Assembly (NCBI GenBank): GCA_018267825.1
Contig: JAFDXR010000013.1
Coordinates: forward strand, 16,275-80,274
DNA from: Bacteroidota bacterium
Lineage (GTDB): Bacteria; Bacteroidota; Bacteroidia; B-17B0; Aurantibacillaceae
Length of the DNA: 64,000 nucleotides
Direction: 5' to 3'
Below are positions 53,206 to 62,513 of the stretch, piece after piece. Positions within the stretch are counted from its first letter, which is position 1; each line of letters opens with the position of its first letter. Made by a program: the position numbers and the translations under genes. The notes beneath the pieces were generated by a model. That model saw only the letters and a list, made by a program, of their open reading frames with translations, was not told the DNA's origin and ran no database searches.

Positions 53206-54662
53206 TTTATACTCTCTAATATCGCGCTTTTATCTGTTTTACCATTGCTGTTCAATGGAAATTTCTCAACAAAACGAATACTTTCAGGCACCATATAAAC
53301 AGGCAGGTGTTCACGCAGATACATCAGAAGGCCGGAACGAAGAGCGTCGTCGTGCTTTCCTTCAACAACGAGGATGAGTTGCTTTACCTGTTCCTGCTCT
53401 TTATCGGCGAGACATACAGTTCTTACCGTATCCGAAAAAGCCATGGCTGCAGATTCTATTTCTTTCAATTCGATTCTGAATCCGCGATACTTCACCTGTT
53501 CATCTGTCCTGCCTTTATAAATGAGTCCTTCAGGTCCTTCGGCAACCAAATCCCCTGTTTTATACCATACTTTGCCGGCTATGGTTTCAAACTTATCGGC
53601 CCCCGGCAGATCATAATAGCTGCTGATCACCTGTTTGCCGCTTAACCATAACTCACCTTCCGGCGATATATGGTATTCATTTCCCGGGAATACCTGACCA
53701 ATCTCCACAACGCCTTCACGCCCCGTATGACGCTCCGGGATATAGGAGCTGATAGCAATTGTTGCTTCCGTAGGTCCATAAAGATTAATGATCCGCGCCT
53801 GTGGAGCAGCATTAAATGCTTCGTTCACCAGCGTATATGGCAATGCTTCGCCGCAGAACATCATGGTTTTAAGCCCAGCCAGGTTCCCGGCTTTCAGTTG
53901 TTTCAGCTTTCGCATGATCTCCAGCATAGATGGCACCGAAAACCAGGATGTAATCCTGTAATCGCGGATATACCTGGCGGGCGACATCAGTTCCATATCA
54001 TCGGGCACACACAATGCAGCCCCTTTACTCCAGGTTACAAACAGATCGTGAACACTCAGATCAAACGTGAGGTCAAATGTATGTGAGCAGCGATCATTGG
54101 CTCCCAGCTCCAGGAAGTGATACATATGATCCATGTAGCTGCAGGCCTGCGCATGACTGATACCAACACCTTTGGGCGAGCCCGTGGATCCTGACGTAAA
54201 TAATACATAAGCCAGGTCAGAATGTGCCTTTGGAGCCGGGACATCATTCAGATAAGCATACACAATTTCTCCCTGGTGTACCTGTGTTTTAAGTAAACCC
54301 CGGCTGGCTACCGTTTCCAGAAAGGTGGCAAACGATTTATCGGAGCGGCTCCCGACAATGACAGGTGTCGATGAAGCTTTCAGAACAGAGAGGTTTCGCT
54401 GTGCCGGAAATTTTGGATTAAGCGGACAATAAGCATTGCCGGATCTCAGGATACCGAGAAGCGAATAATATACAGCATATAGTTTCGATCCGTAAAGCGC
54501 AATGGCTCTGTTCTTAAATCCCTGTGTATCGATATAACGGCGCACCGTATCTGAATCCTGCCAGAGTGTGTTGTAGCTGTATTCTGTATTTCCCAGCGCA
54601 ATAGCTGTATGTTCCGGAAAACGTTCAACAGTATCTTCAACATATGTTTGCAGCTTCATCAT
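53202..54662 (-). CDS. Stand-alone adenylation enzyme (DltA-like)
   Basis: 486 residues, ANL superfamily. P-loop LFTSGSTGSPKGVGISHAQA, core NLYGPTEATIAISSYIPE, hinge WYKTGDLVAEGPEGLIYKG and RTDEQVKYRGFRIELKEIES, catalytic Lys in FPLNSNGKTDKSAI. The short length and adjacency to a carrier protein fit amino-acid or acyl activation and loading, like D-alanine:carrier ligase. No condensation domain is nearby. The specificity cannot be read with confidence. Confidence 0.9.
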   Translation of the reverse strand: MMKLQTYVEDTVERFPEHTAIALGNTEYSYNTLWQDSDTVRRYIDTQGFKNRAIALYGSKLYAVYYSLLGILRSGNAYCPLNPKFPAQRNLSVLKASSTPVIVGSRSDKSFATFLETVASRGLLKTQVHQGEIVYAYLNDVPAPKAHSDLAYVLFTSGSTGSPKGVGISHAQACSYMDHMYHFLELGANDRCSHTFDLTFDLSVHDLFVTWSKGAALCVPDDMELMSPARYIRDYRITSWFSVPSMLEIMRKLKQLKAGNLAGLKTMMFCGEALPYTLVNEAFNAAPQARIINLYGPTEATIAISSYIPERHTGREGVVEIGQVFPGNEYHISPEGELWLSGKQVISSYYDLPGADKFETIAGKVWYKTGDLVAEGPEGLIYKGRTDEQVKYRGFRIELKEIESAAMAFSDTVRTVCLADKEQEQVKQLILVVEGKHDDALRSGLLMYLREHLPVYMVPESIRFVEKFPLNSNGKTDKSAILESIK

Positions 54663-55846
54663 AATCCGAGTTCAAGCATCAGGGCATCGAGCAGGTATTT
54701 GGTAGCCCAGTTCGGAAAAGCAAAAGGTTCGTATTTACCCCACACCGGAAATGATCCCTGCAATGCACCTTCAGACTGCACACCCATACGGCGGGTAAAG
54801 CCCTGGATGTGGATCAATTGATTATTCATTTTGTCTGCTGCTTCGCGGTATTTCTTTTCATGTGTGTGCTTGTATAATTTACTCCAGATAATACTCATCT
54901 GGGCGCATCCGGTACAGATCATGTATTGCGAGCCATGCCAGTTTTTGTCGTAACGTCCGTTCAATGCCTTGTGCTCCTGAAACATGTTCAACACAACATC
55001 CGCACTGTTTGTTGCAGAGGTTATGAACACATCGTTTTTCAGCATCAGACCCGCATCAAGCATGCCGTCAATCGTATAAGCAATAGTATGTAGTATGGGT
55101 TTGTGATTATACTGCAGGGTATTATCGGCATTGGCAAACCAGTAATTTTTTTGCTGCTGCGTATCTATGATCCAGTAAATATTTTTCTCAGCCGCGATTC
55201 TGTATTTTTCATCCCCCGTAACCAGGTAGAGTTGAACAAGCGGGGCAGCTACATAGCTGTCGTAAGTACGCTTTGCCTGCATGGAGGCCATGGTCTGCCA
55301 TGAACCATCCATTTCCTGGATGGAACAAAGCCAATTACCCGCCCGGATACAGGCATCAAGATAGTCCTGCTTTTTGGTGAGCTCAAAGGCCTTCATGAGT
55401 CCACGCATCACCTGCCCTGTATTGAAGACCACTTCCGGTTTACCGGCATCTACATAGCCTGCCTGCCATCCCCCACTCTCTTTCTGAATGGAAACCAGCC
55501 AATCGGCACAGTCCAGCAATGGCTGAAGATCGCCACGGAGGTAAGCCTGACTATAAGCAAATAAGGAATCGATAATGTAACCTGATGTTTCGGGATACGA
55601 GGACGTGTGCCCGTCGACTATATAATAAGTGCTGAAGCCCTTATCTTTCTGAAACTGTTGATTGTTCAGAAGCCAATGTGCAGCGCGGTCCATGGCCGCT
55701 TTTTTTTCGGTGACACCATAACTGGCATTTTTATAGGCTCCGGAAATATAGGAAGTTATATTCCGCCACAACAGGGCGCGTTCTTTCCTGGCAAAACAGG
55801 TAATAAAACTATAACGTAAGTAGCGCCCGAGGGATTTTAGTATCAC
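54659..55846 (-). CDS. Alpha/alpha-toroid protein (squalene-cyclase-like repeats)
   Basis: 395 residues. Repeated helical hairpins with QW-like motifs (VSIQKESGGWQAGYVD, CSIQEMDGSWQTMASM, LNNQQFQKDKGFSTYY, NTGQVMRGLMKAF) indicate an alpha/alpha6 barrel. It has no clear signal peptide, but the basic N-terminus may bind the membrane. Such toroids include prenyltransferases, glycan lyases and uronyl epimerases or hydrolases. In this operon a glycan-acting enzyme is most likely; the activity is unknown. 4-bp overlaps on both sides. Confidence 0.7.
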   Translation of the reverse strand: MILKSLGRYLRYSFITCFARKERALLWRNITSYISGAYKNASYGVTEKKAAMDRAAHWLLNNQQFQKDKGFSTYYIVDGHTSSYPETSGYIIDSLFAYSQAYLRGDLQPLLDCADWLVSIQKESGGWQAGYVDAGKPEVVFNTGQVMRGLMKAFELTKKQDYLDACIRAGNWLCSIQEMDGSWQTMASMQAKRTYDSYVAAPLVQLYLVTGDEKYRIAAEKNIYWIIDTQQQKNYWFANADNTLQYNHKPILHTIAYTIDGMLDAGLMLKNDVFITSATNSADVVLNMFQEHKALNGRYDKNWHGSQYMICTGCAQMSIIWSKLYKHTHEKKYREAADKMNNQLIHIQGFTRRMGVQSEGALQGSFPVWGKYEPFAFPNWATKYLLDALMLELGL

Positions 55847-57159
55847 AGCGCTAATTTAACAATATCTTCGTAAACACGGAACCAGCCTTGCCATTCGGGA
55901 GCTGTACCCATGGTATCGTTATGAAAAATAGTGATGAGTTCGCCCTGGTATTTTTTCACGATCTCGATAATCGGGCGGGCTTTTTCGGCTGCATCGTCAA
56001 TAACAGCCTTATGGTTGAAGCGCAGTGTGGTTTCGCTGAGGGCAAAGGGATGAATGCGAAGGCCGGTTTCGAGTTCCTCGTCCAGGTCGTACCAATAAAA
56101 CGGATGACAAATACTGGCTCTGAATCCGTTATGTTGCGAATAGCCCATGGAGTAATCGTCGGTAATGCCTAATTCCAGAAGTATGCGGTACGTGTCGGGG
56201 AATTTCAGCATGGAAAAATGCTGACGCGAACTGCTGATCTCGCGATGTGTGATCCGCGACAACCTGCTGATCTCGATCTTCACCTGGTTTTCATTGCCGG
56301 TAGAGCCAAACGAGGGATGAATGCCGATGCGGGCATAATCTGCCAGGTGCTTGATGAGTTTCTGAAAATTGAGATTATTGGAGGGATGATTTTTATCATT
56401 TACGCCGTAATCGCCCAACAGAAAAAAATACATCACCTGTATCTTATATTTTTTCTGGATTTCCAGCTGATAATCGTAAGAATCAAATGGGTCTGCTTCT
56501 TTATTAAGGAGTACAGCGGTGCGCTGCAAAAAATCTTTTTTATCAAGCCGTACAATATCTCTGAAATACCCGCCAAATGAGCGCATCACGCCTTTTTGCT
56601 TATACCTGTAAGCATTATCAATATCGATAGTAGACACATACCTGTACTCCGGGTATTTCACGCGCAGTGCAGGATACATGGCACGAAGCTGTTTCTCAAA
56701 TTCAGCTACCCAGATGTTGACCAATGGTTTTTCCAGGAAATCGTATTGGTATGCCAGGCTGCTTTCGGCTTCGAAACGGTTAAATTTATCGGGCTTAAAC
56801 GGCAGATACTCTTCATAGCGGCTTACGAGGTAAAACGCAGCGCCGAATACATCGAAAGGTAACTGGCCGCTATAGGTTTTGAAAAAGTAGCGGATATAAT
56901 TCTGGTGATTATGCAACTGGATGGTCTGCTCCTTGATTCCCGGTTCAAAAAGCAAACCGGTAGCCTGGATATGAAACGGTGAATCTACTTCCTGGTGCGT
57001 ATACGAAATCTTGACGCCATCGTAAGCCGTATACTCCATGGTATCGGTAATAATCGTAAACGATAGTCCCAATAAGTCCTTGAAGATCATATTAAAAATA
57101 TACCGCACACGTGGGGTCGATTTGTGTGTATAGATGAGAATATGATCGGTGGCTTGCAC
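55843..57159 (-). CDS. Polysaccharide-deacetylase-like protein, paralogue 2
   Basis: 438 residues, GTG start; first gene of the nine-gene operon. Same layout as the 50366 gene: FDVFGAAFYLVSRYEEYLPF, YRYVSTIDIDNAYRYKQKG, VMYFFLLGDYGVNDKNHPSN, ARIGIHPSFGSTGNENQVKI, SSSRQHFSMLKFPDTYRILL, DYSMGYSQHNGFRASICHPF and ITIFHNDTMG. The metal-type Asp/His set is kept. Intracellular by prediction. The two paralogues probably act on different units of the same glycan, or form a heteromer. Confidence 0.82.
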   Translation of the reverse strand: MQATDHILIYTHKSTPRVRYIFNMIFKDLLGLSFTIITDTMEYTAYDGVKISYTHQEVDSPFHIQATGLLFEPGIKEQTIQLHNHQNYIRYFFKTYSGQLPFDVFGAAFYLVSRYEEYLPFKPDKFNRFEAESSLAYQYDFLEKPLVNIWVAEFEKQLRAMYPALRVKYPEYRYVSTIDIDNAYRYKQKGVMRSFGGYFRDIVRLDKKDFLQRTAVLLNKEADPFDSYDYQLEIQKKYKIQVMYFFLLGDYGVNDKNHPSNNLNFQKLIKHLADYARIGIHPSFGSTGNENQVKIEISRLSRITHREISSSRQHFSMLKFPDTYRILLELGITDDYSMGYSQHNGFRASICHPFYWYDLDEELETGLRIHPFALSETTLRFNHKAVIDDAAEKARPIIEIVKKYQGELITIFHNDTMGTAPEWQGWFRVYEDIVKLAL

Positions 57160-57240
57160 GATTTAAATATACCGCATAAGCAAAGGAAGTGAACAAACTG
57201 ATGGACGATTGTGTAAACGAATTTTCAACAGCTATGATAC

Positions 57241-57942
57241 TTATTTTTTAAACACAATCCAGTTGCTCTGTCTGCCCGTTTGAGAAAGGTCCTTTCCGAT
57301 CGTGAGAATTTTACGGGTTTTGGGATCCCTGTACCAGCCTTCGTCCCAGGCACCCATATCGGTATAGATGAGATTAACAACACCCAGTTTTACGAGGTCT
57401 TCTGAAAACACGGCCAGTGTTATGGCTTCGGTGCTTTCAACAACAGCCACCGAATTATCTTTCATGAGGGCAATACCGCGACGCTGAAATAATTTCTGGT
57501 CCTTAAAAGAAGCGGCCTTCCCATTCTGTATGCATTGTATCTGCTGAAAAAAGGAAGCTTTGGTTGCTTCGATGATTTTAAAGAGACTATCGGAAAATAA
57601 TTTTCCCTTTTGTGACTGAAACATCCGGCAGCCTTTATGATCGATCATAAATACACCACCCAAACCGGTATTTATTTTCCCGCGATTTCCTATTTTTCCA
57701 TCAACGGCATAAATGCCATCTACCTGGAAGTTCTGAAGGTTTGTGAAAGCCGCCGGAATACAAAGCACTACCTGTGTATCGACTTTGGAAGGACGGTTTG
57801 TCTGGAACTGGATATGACAGTTATTCTTCCGGAAGAATGTATAGTGTGTGCCACTCTCCCCTGTCTTAGGCTCCACACCTATATTCTGAGCCTTCGCTGA
57901 AATACATCCGCAAACGATCAGAATATAGAGTAAGCGTATCAT
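57241..57942 (-). CDS. Phosphodiester-glycosidase-like exported protein
   Basis: 233 residues with a signal peptide (LLYILIVCGCISAKAQ). The middle and end resemble the NAGPA phosphodiester glycosidase fold: IPAAFTNLQNFQVDGIYAVD, INTGLGGVFMIDHKGCRMF, RRGIALMKDNSVAVVES, then LGVVNLIYTDMGAWDEGWYR where the family has LNLDGGGS. The usual glycine-rich active-site text is replaced by DMGAWDEGW, so catalysis is unsure. It follows the phosphohexomutase gene by 6 bp. Confidence 0.6.
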   Translation of the reverse strand: MIRLLYILIVCGCISAKAQNIGVEPKTGESGTHYTFFRKNNCHIQFQTNRPSKVDTQVVLCIPAAFTNLQNFQVDGIYAVDGKIGNRGKINTGLGGVFMIDHKGCRMFQSQKGKLFSDSLFKIIEATKASFFQQIQCIQNGKAASFKDQKLFQRRGIALMKDNSVAVVESTEAITLAVFSEDLVKLGVVNLIYTDMGAWDEGWYRDPKTRKILTIGKDLSQTGRQSNWIVFKK

Positions 57943-57948
57943 CCTCGT

Positions 57949-59355
57949 TTATTTGAACAGCGTGTCCTGGGCCGCTTTTAAAATTTTGAAGGCATTCTCT
58001 TTGGTATCGCTCTCTGCATAAAGGCGCAGCACCGGTTCTGTACCACTGGCGCGGATCATGAGCCATGTATTTTCGTCGAAGAAAAATTTGTAACCATCCA
58101 TGTCTTCCATGCGAATCACATTGTACGGACCGAAGGATTTATACATATTCTTTTTGCAGTTCTCTACAATGGTGTTTTTCAAACCATCTTCAATATGCAC
58201 ATCATTGCGTTCGAACCAGAAGGTTCCGGTAATGGCGTACACTTCCTCGATCAACTGCGTGAGCGATTTACCGGATTTGGCCATAAACTCCCAGATGGTA
58301 AGCCCCATCCAGATGCCATCCCTTTCAGGGATATGTCCTTTGATGGCAATACCACCGCTTTCTTCACCGCCCACGAGCACATCTTCCTGGAGCATGATAG
58401 AGCAGATGTATTTGAAACCGATTTTAACAATATCCAGTGGCAGACCGTAGTGCGCGCACATGTTCTTGATTTTTACGGTAGTTGAAAACGCGGTACACAC
58501 CTTTGCTTTTTCGCCTTTGTATTTGGCAAGGTAATGTACCAGCAGCAGGATGATGTGGTGCGAATCTACAAAATCGCCTTTGCTGTCGTAAAGCCCGATG
58601 CGGTCTGCATCACCATCGGTGCATAAGCCACAATCGATGTCGCCGCGCGATTTGATCAGGTTCGAAAACTCCTGCAGGTTTTTATGAATCGGCTCCGGTG
58701 CCTGCCCTTTGAAACTTGGATTATAATCGTTGTGCAGGTGTACAATATCCGGGAATAAACGGGTCATAACCCGCTGTCCGGCGCCATACATGCTATCGTA
58801 GGCCAGGCGGAGGTTTGATTTTTTAATAGCTGCCAGGTCGAAGTTTTCTTCTACACGTTTAATGTAAAGATCTTCCAGTGGTGCAATCTCTCTTTTTCCC
58901 GATTTCAAAGCATCTTCGAGGCTTACAGCATCATAATCCACGCTGGCTTTCTCCGGAATAATATCTTCAATTTCCTGTACTTTTTCGGGTGTTAATGGCC
59001 CGCCGTAATGTCCTTTCAGTTTAAACCCATTATAGGATGGCGGATTATGACTGGCCGTGAGAATAATCCCCAGACTGGCTTTGTAATGAACCGTACCTAA
59101 TGATACCATCGGAGTTGAAACAAAACCCTGCGACTGATATACTTTAATTCCATGTGCCAGGAGCACTTTAGTGGCCGTATCGGCAAAGAGTTCACCGGCA
59201 AAGCGGCAATCGTGGCCCACAACAACTGATGGGTCTTTAAAATTTTTTTTCAACCAGATAGCTGTCGCATCCGTAACGCGCGCCACATTATCTACTGTGA
59301 AATCTTTCGCAATGATGGCACGCCATCCGTCTGTTCCAAATTTAATTTTTGTCAT
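57949..59355 (-). CDS. Phosphoglucomutase / phosphomannomutase
   Basis: 468 residues, alpha-D-phosphohexomutase family. Phosphoserine loop GIILTASHNPPSYNGFKLKG, metal loop LCTDGDADRIGLYD, sugar loop GGEESGGIAIKG and phosphate loop RASGTEPVLRLY. Interconverts hexose 1- and 6-phosphates, feeding nucleotide-sugar and glycan synthesis, consistent with the glycan operon just downstream. The length matches the bacterial PMM/PGM group. Confidence 0.94.
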   Translation of the reverse strand: MTKIKFGTDGWRAIIAKDFTVDNVARVTDATAIWLKKNFKDPSVVVGHDCRFAGELFADTATKVLLAHGIKVYQSQGFVSTPMVSLGTVHYKASLGIILTASHNPPSYNGFKLKGHYGGPLTPEKVQEIEDIIPEKASVDYDAVSLEDALKSGKREIAPLEDLYIKRVEENFDLAAIKKSNLRLAYDSMYGAGQRVMTRLFPDIVHLHNDYNPSFKGQAPEPIHKNLQEFSNLIKSRGDIDCGLCTDGDADRIGLYDSKGDFVDSHHIILLLVHYLAKYKGEKAKVCTAFSTTVKIKNMCAHYGLPLDIVKIGFKYICSIMLQEDVLVGGEESGGIAIKGHIPERDGIWMGLTIWEFMAKSGKSLTQLIEEVYAITGTFWFERNDVHIEDGLKNTIVENCKKNMYKSFGPYNVIRMEDMDGYKFFFDENTWLMIRASGTEPVLRLYAESDTKENAFKILKAAQDTLFK

Positions 59356-59406
59356 AAATCCGATAAAATTATAGCCTTTAAATATACTGAATTTCCTTCT
59401 ATACCC

Positions 59407-60462
59407 TCAACGTTTAATGCCTTTTTTACTGAGGGCATCCTGGTAGGCCTGGGCATTTTTCATATGCACTTTATAATCGCTGGTGTATCTTGAATAACCA
59501 CTAAAATCAGGATTCGCACAGAAATAGGTATAGTTATGCTTTTCATAATTCAGGACAGCATCAATAGCCTGATCGCTCACGAGGCAGATCGGCCCCGGCG
59601 GCAAACCTTTGTACTTATAGGTGTTATAAGGTGAATCAATTCCTTTATCGGCATTCAGTACACGCTGAACATCAAAGTTGCCATTGGCAAATACGATGGT
59701 AGGATCAGCCTGCAAACGCATGTCCTGTTTCAGGCGGTTGATATATACACCTGCAATTTTCTGTTGCTCCGATTTAATACCACTCTCATTCTGAACGATA
59801 GATCCGAGTACAATCACATCCGCTACATCATAACCCGTCGCTTTAGCCTTAGCGAGGCGATCTTTCGTCCAGAAAGCATTGAAACTCTCTTTCAGTTTGC
59901 CGAATAGTTCATCAATGCTTGTATTCCAGTTCACCTCAAGGGTCTGGGGACGTACAAGAGCCATGATATTCTCGCTGTTCAGCCCATACAATTCTTCCAG
60001 CTTCGAATTGTCATCCAGGTATTCCTCCAGTTCGCCGGCATCAATTTCGAGCTTGTCGGTTATGTAATTTTCGAACTGTTCGCGCGTACGGATCTGGGAG
60101 TTGAAATAAAGTTTTACCTTTTCCTGTTTGGCATTGATGAGCATTTTTACGAGGGAGCGATTGCTCATATCATCACCGATCCTGTATTTTCCGGGATTTA
60201 CATGCTCAGGAAGGCCCATCTCCTTCGCTGTCCACTCAAAACTCTTGTGATCATCAATAATATTATCGGTGTATAGAGCATCCAGGACATCCTGGTATTG
60301 CGCACCGGTGTGGATATAGATATAGGTATATTTTTTACCCTGTTCGAGATGAACGTTACTTTTGAAAATATTTTTGTAAGCCCAGTAGCCGCCAACAGCG
60401 AGTACAATCAATACGAGCAGGCCCAGAACCCTGAATACAGATTTAGAACTTTTTTTTGCCAT
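59407..60462 (-). CDS. mltG: Endolytic murein transglycosylase MltG
   Basis: 351 residues. One N-terminal membrane helix (VLGLLVLIVLAVGGYWAY), a LysM-like subdomain, then the YceG catalytic part: IVLGSIVQNESGIKSEQQKI (catalytic Glu), VYINRLKQDMRLQADPTIVF, YNTYKYKGLPPGPICLVSDQ and NYTYFCANPDFSGYSRYT. Cuts nascent glycan strands and so sets peptidoglycan chain length. Faces the periplasm. Confidence 0.96.
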   Translation of the reverse strand: MAKKSSKSVFRVLGLLVLIVLAVGGYWAYKNIFKSNVHLEQGKKYTYIYIHTGAQYQDVLDALYTDNIIDDHKSFEWTAKEMGLPEHVNPGKYRIGDDMSNRSLVKMLINAKQEKVKLYFNSQIRTREQFENYITDKLEIDAGELEEYLDDNSKLEELYGLNSENIMALVRPQTLEVNWNTSIDELFGKLKESFNAFWTKDRLAKAKATGYDVADVIVLGSIVQNESGIKSEQQKIAGVYINRLKQDMRLQADPTIVFANGNFDVQRVLNADKGIDSPYNTYKYKGLPPGPICLVSDQAIDAVLNYEKHNYTYFCANPDFSGYSRYTSDYKVHMKNAQAYQDALSKKGIKR

Positions 60463-60479
60463 AGAATATCAACATACCA

Positions 60480-62513
60480 TTATCCCTTTGTGTTCAGTTT
60501 GCCGAGCATCATCCTGGCAGCCTGATTTCCGGGATCTAATTTAATCATGTGGGTTAAAACTTTCGACGCCTCCGCGTATTGCTGTTTAACGATATAAAGG
60601 TCTACACATTTCATGAGCAGCGGCACATAATCGGGATCGAGCTTCAGAGCACGGTTATAGTATTGCTCGCACTCAATGAGTTTATGCTGTGTAAATTTCA
60701 TGTATCCCATATTGGTCAGGGCGCTCACATGTTTCGGGTATTCTTTCAGCAGGGCCAGGTATTCTTTCTCGGCATCCGCCAGACGATTGTTCATCGCATA
60801 GCAGGTAGCCAGTTTGTTTCTGAATTCCATGTAATACGGTGCCAGTTCAACCGCTTTCTGAAACCAGCGGAGTGCGGCAGCAGCATTTCCCGTACCATTG
60901 TATGATTCGCCTATTCTGTATGCTGTCCAGGCATGTGCATTGTCATACGATTTCTTCTGCAGATAATCCTTGTACAGGGCATCTTCGCCAAACTGTCCGG
61001 CGTATTGAATAACTTTTGCATAATCCTGTTTGCAGAATGCCCACTGTACCAACAGGCAAATGGTTTTGTCAAGGTCTTGTTTCTTATCACTGAGTAAGGC
61101 CCTGGCACTATCGAGGTACATGGCCTTCATGTCAAACTTTTCGTATTGGTTCAGGTAAGCCCTGGCTTTGGTAAGCTTATCCGGATTTTTTTCATTTATG
61201 GCATACAATCCAATGAATGTTTTTAATGCCTGTTTTTCCTGCGCGTTTACAGGTTTCCGGATATAATGATCGTGCACCGTAACATGGGGAATATCAATAG
61301 ACCCTGATTTTGGCATGTGGCAACTCACACAGTTCATGAGGTTAGCCTGTGCATGCCCCTGTTTGGCGTGAGATGCGGCTACCACATTTTTATCGCTGCA
61401 ACTCAACGTGGAGGCTCCTCCGGTACTGTGACATTTACGGCAGGCATCGTTAAATACTTCCTTGTTTGTTTCGCGCACACTCACATGCGGGTTGTGGCAG
61501 GTCACGCAGGTCAGGGCTTCCTTATAGGGTTTGAGTGCCGTCGATTTGGATGCTTTTTCATAACTTCTGATAAAGCACTGGCTTTGTTTCAATCGATCGG
61601 CATGCGATGCCATAATAAACTCATCGTCGGCATGCGCATACTTCGGCAAAAACACGGTCATGTAATTGCTCAGTTTCATCCCGGGTTTAAAATCGTAGAA
61701 AGATTTCCCTTCTTTCAGAATGGAATTCCCCTGAAGGTGACAGCGCTGACAAATATCAAACTGCAGATCTACCGGGAGTTTTGCCGGATTCACAATACTG
61801 TAGTCGATATAACGCGAGGTATCGATCTTTGAACCGGTACTACGCTGCGCCACGTGTATACTACCCGGTCCATGGCAACGCTCGCAGTTAATGCCCTGTG
61901 GTACAGCATTGAATTTATTCTCAGAACCCAATACAAAATCAGGGTAAGCATTGTGGCAACTCATACACTCGAGACCGATTTTGCGATTGAAATGCGAGTT
62001 CATTCCATTTTCAAATCCAGGCGGGAGATCCCATTGTTTTTTCTGTGTATAAAATGTCATGGGCATCTGGTTCAGGTAACCGTTTACGCGCTGAATGTGC
62101 GAATTGGTGTGCTGCCCGGAGCCAATAATATAATTAACCGTTTCCGTTCGCGAAAAAACCGTATCCCGTTTGTCGAGTCTGAATTCTGTGATCTGCAGGC
62201 TATCATGACTCCACGACGCACTGTAATGCATATCGGAAAAAGAATCGTAGATCACATGCTGCGAGAAATCGGCAGCTGACTTACTCCGGCTGGCAACATC
62301 GAAAGACCGGCCCATGCCTGTATTGATAAAGGTTTGGTATATATCCTGGTGGCAAAGTGCGCAGGTCTGAATACCTACGTAATGCGCAGAATCTGCATGA
62401 TTGAGATACAGTAATGTATCTTTCACTTCATGATGCTGCGCTGTACCTCCACCCTCCGGGGTATGGCAGGCAAGCATGATAAAAAATATACCTATCAGAA
62501 AAAAATACTTCAT
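60480..62513 (-). CDS. Seven-haem cytochrome lipoprotein with TPR domain
   Basis: 677 residues from the ATG at 62513, fixed by an ATGA overlap with the GNAT stop. Lipoprotein signal MKYFFLIGIFFIMLAC (Cys16). Seven CxxCH motifs: CALCH, CMSCH, CERCH, CQRCH, CVTCH, CRKCH and CVSCH, all in the N-terminal 400 residues, in the arrangement of NrfA/hydroxylamine-oxidoreductase-related multihaem families. The C-terminal 250 residues are TPR repeats (RWFQKAVELAPYYMEFRNKL, YYNRALKLDPDYVPLLMKCV). Anchored in the envelope, probably for electron transfer or as a scaffold. Confidence 0.9.
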   Translation of the reverse strand: MKYFFLIGIFFIMLACHTPEGGGTAQHHEVKDTLLYLNHADSAHYVGIQTCALCHQDIYQTFINTGMGRSFDVASRSKSAADFSQHVIYDSFSDMHYSASWSHDSLQITEFRLDKRDTVFSRTETVNYIIGSGQHTNSHIQRVNGYLNQMPMTFYTQKKQWDLPPGFENGMNSHFNRKIGLECMSCHNAYPDFVLGSENKFNAVPQGINCERCHGPGSIHVAQRSTGSKIDTSRYIDYSIVNPAKLPVDLQFDICQRCHLQGNSILKEGKSFYDFKPGMKLSNYMTVFLPKYAHADDEFIMASHADRLKQSQCFIRSYEKASKSTALKPYKEALTCVTCHNPHVSVRETNKEVFNDACRKCHSTGGASTLSCSDKNVVAASHAKQGHAQANLMNCVSCHMPKSGSIDIPHVTVHDHYIRKPVNAQEKQALKTFIGLYAINEKNPDKLTKARAYLNQYEKFDMKAMYLDSARALLSDKKQDLDKTICLLVQWAFCKQDYAKVIQYAGQFGEDALYKDYLQKKSYDNAHAWTAYRIGESYNGTGNAAAALRWFQKAVELAPYYMEFRNKLATCYAMNNRLADAEKEYLALLKEYPKHVSALTNMGYMKFTQHKLIECEQYYNRALKLDPDYVPLLMKCVDLYIVKQQYAEASKVLTHMIKLDPGNQAARMMLGKLNTKG

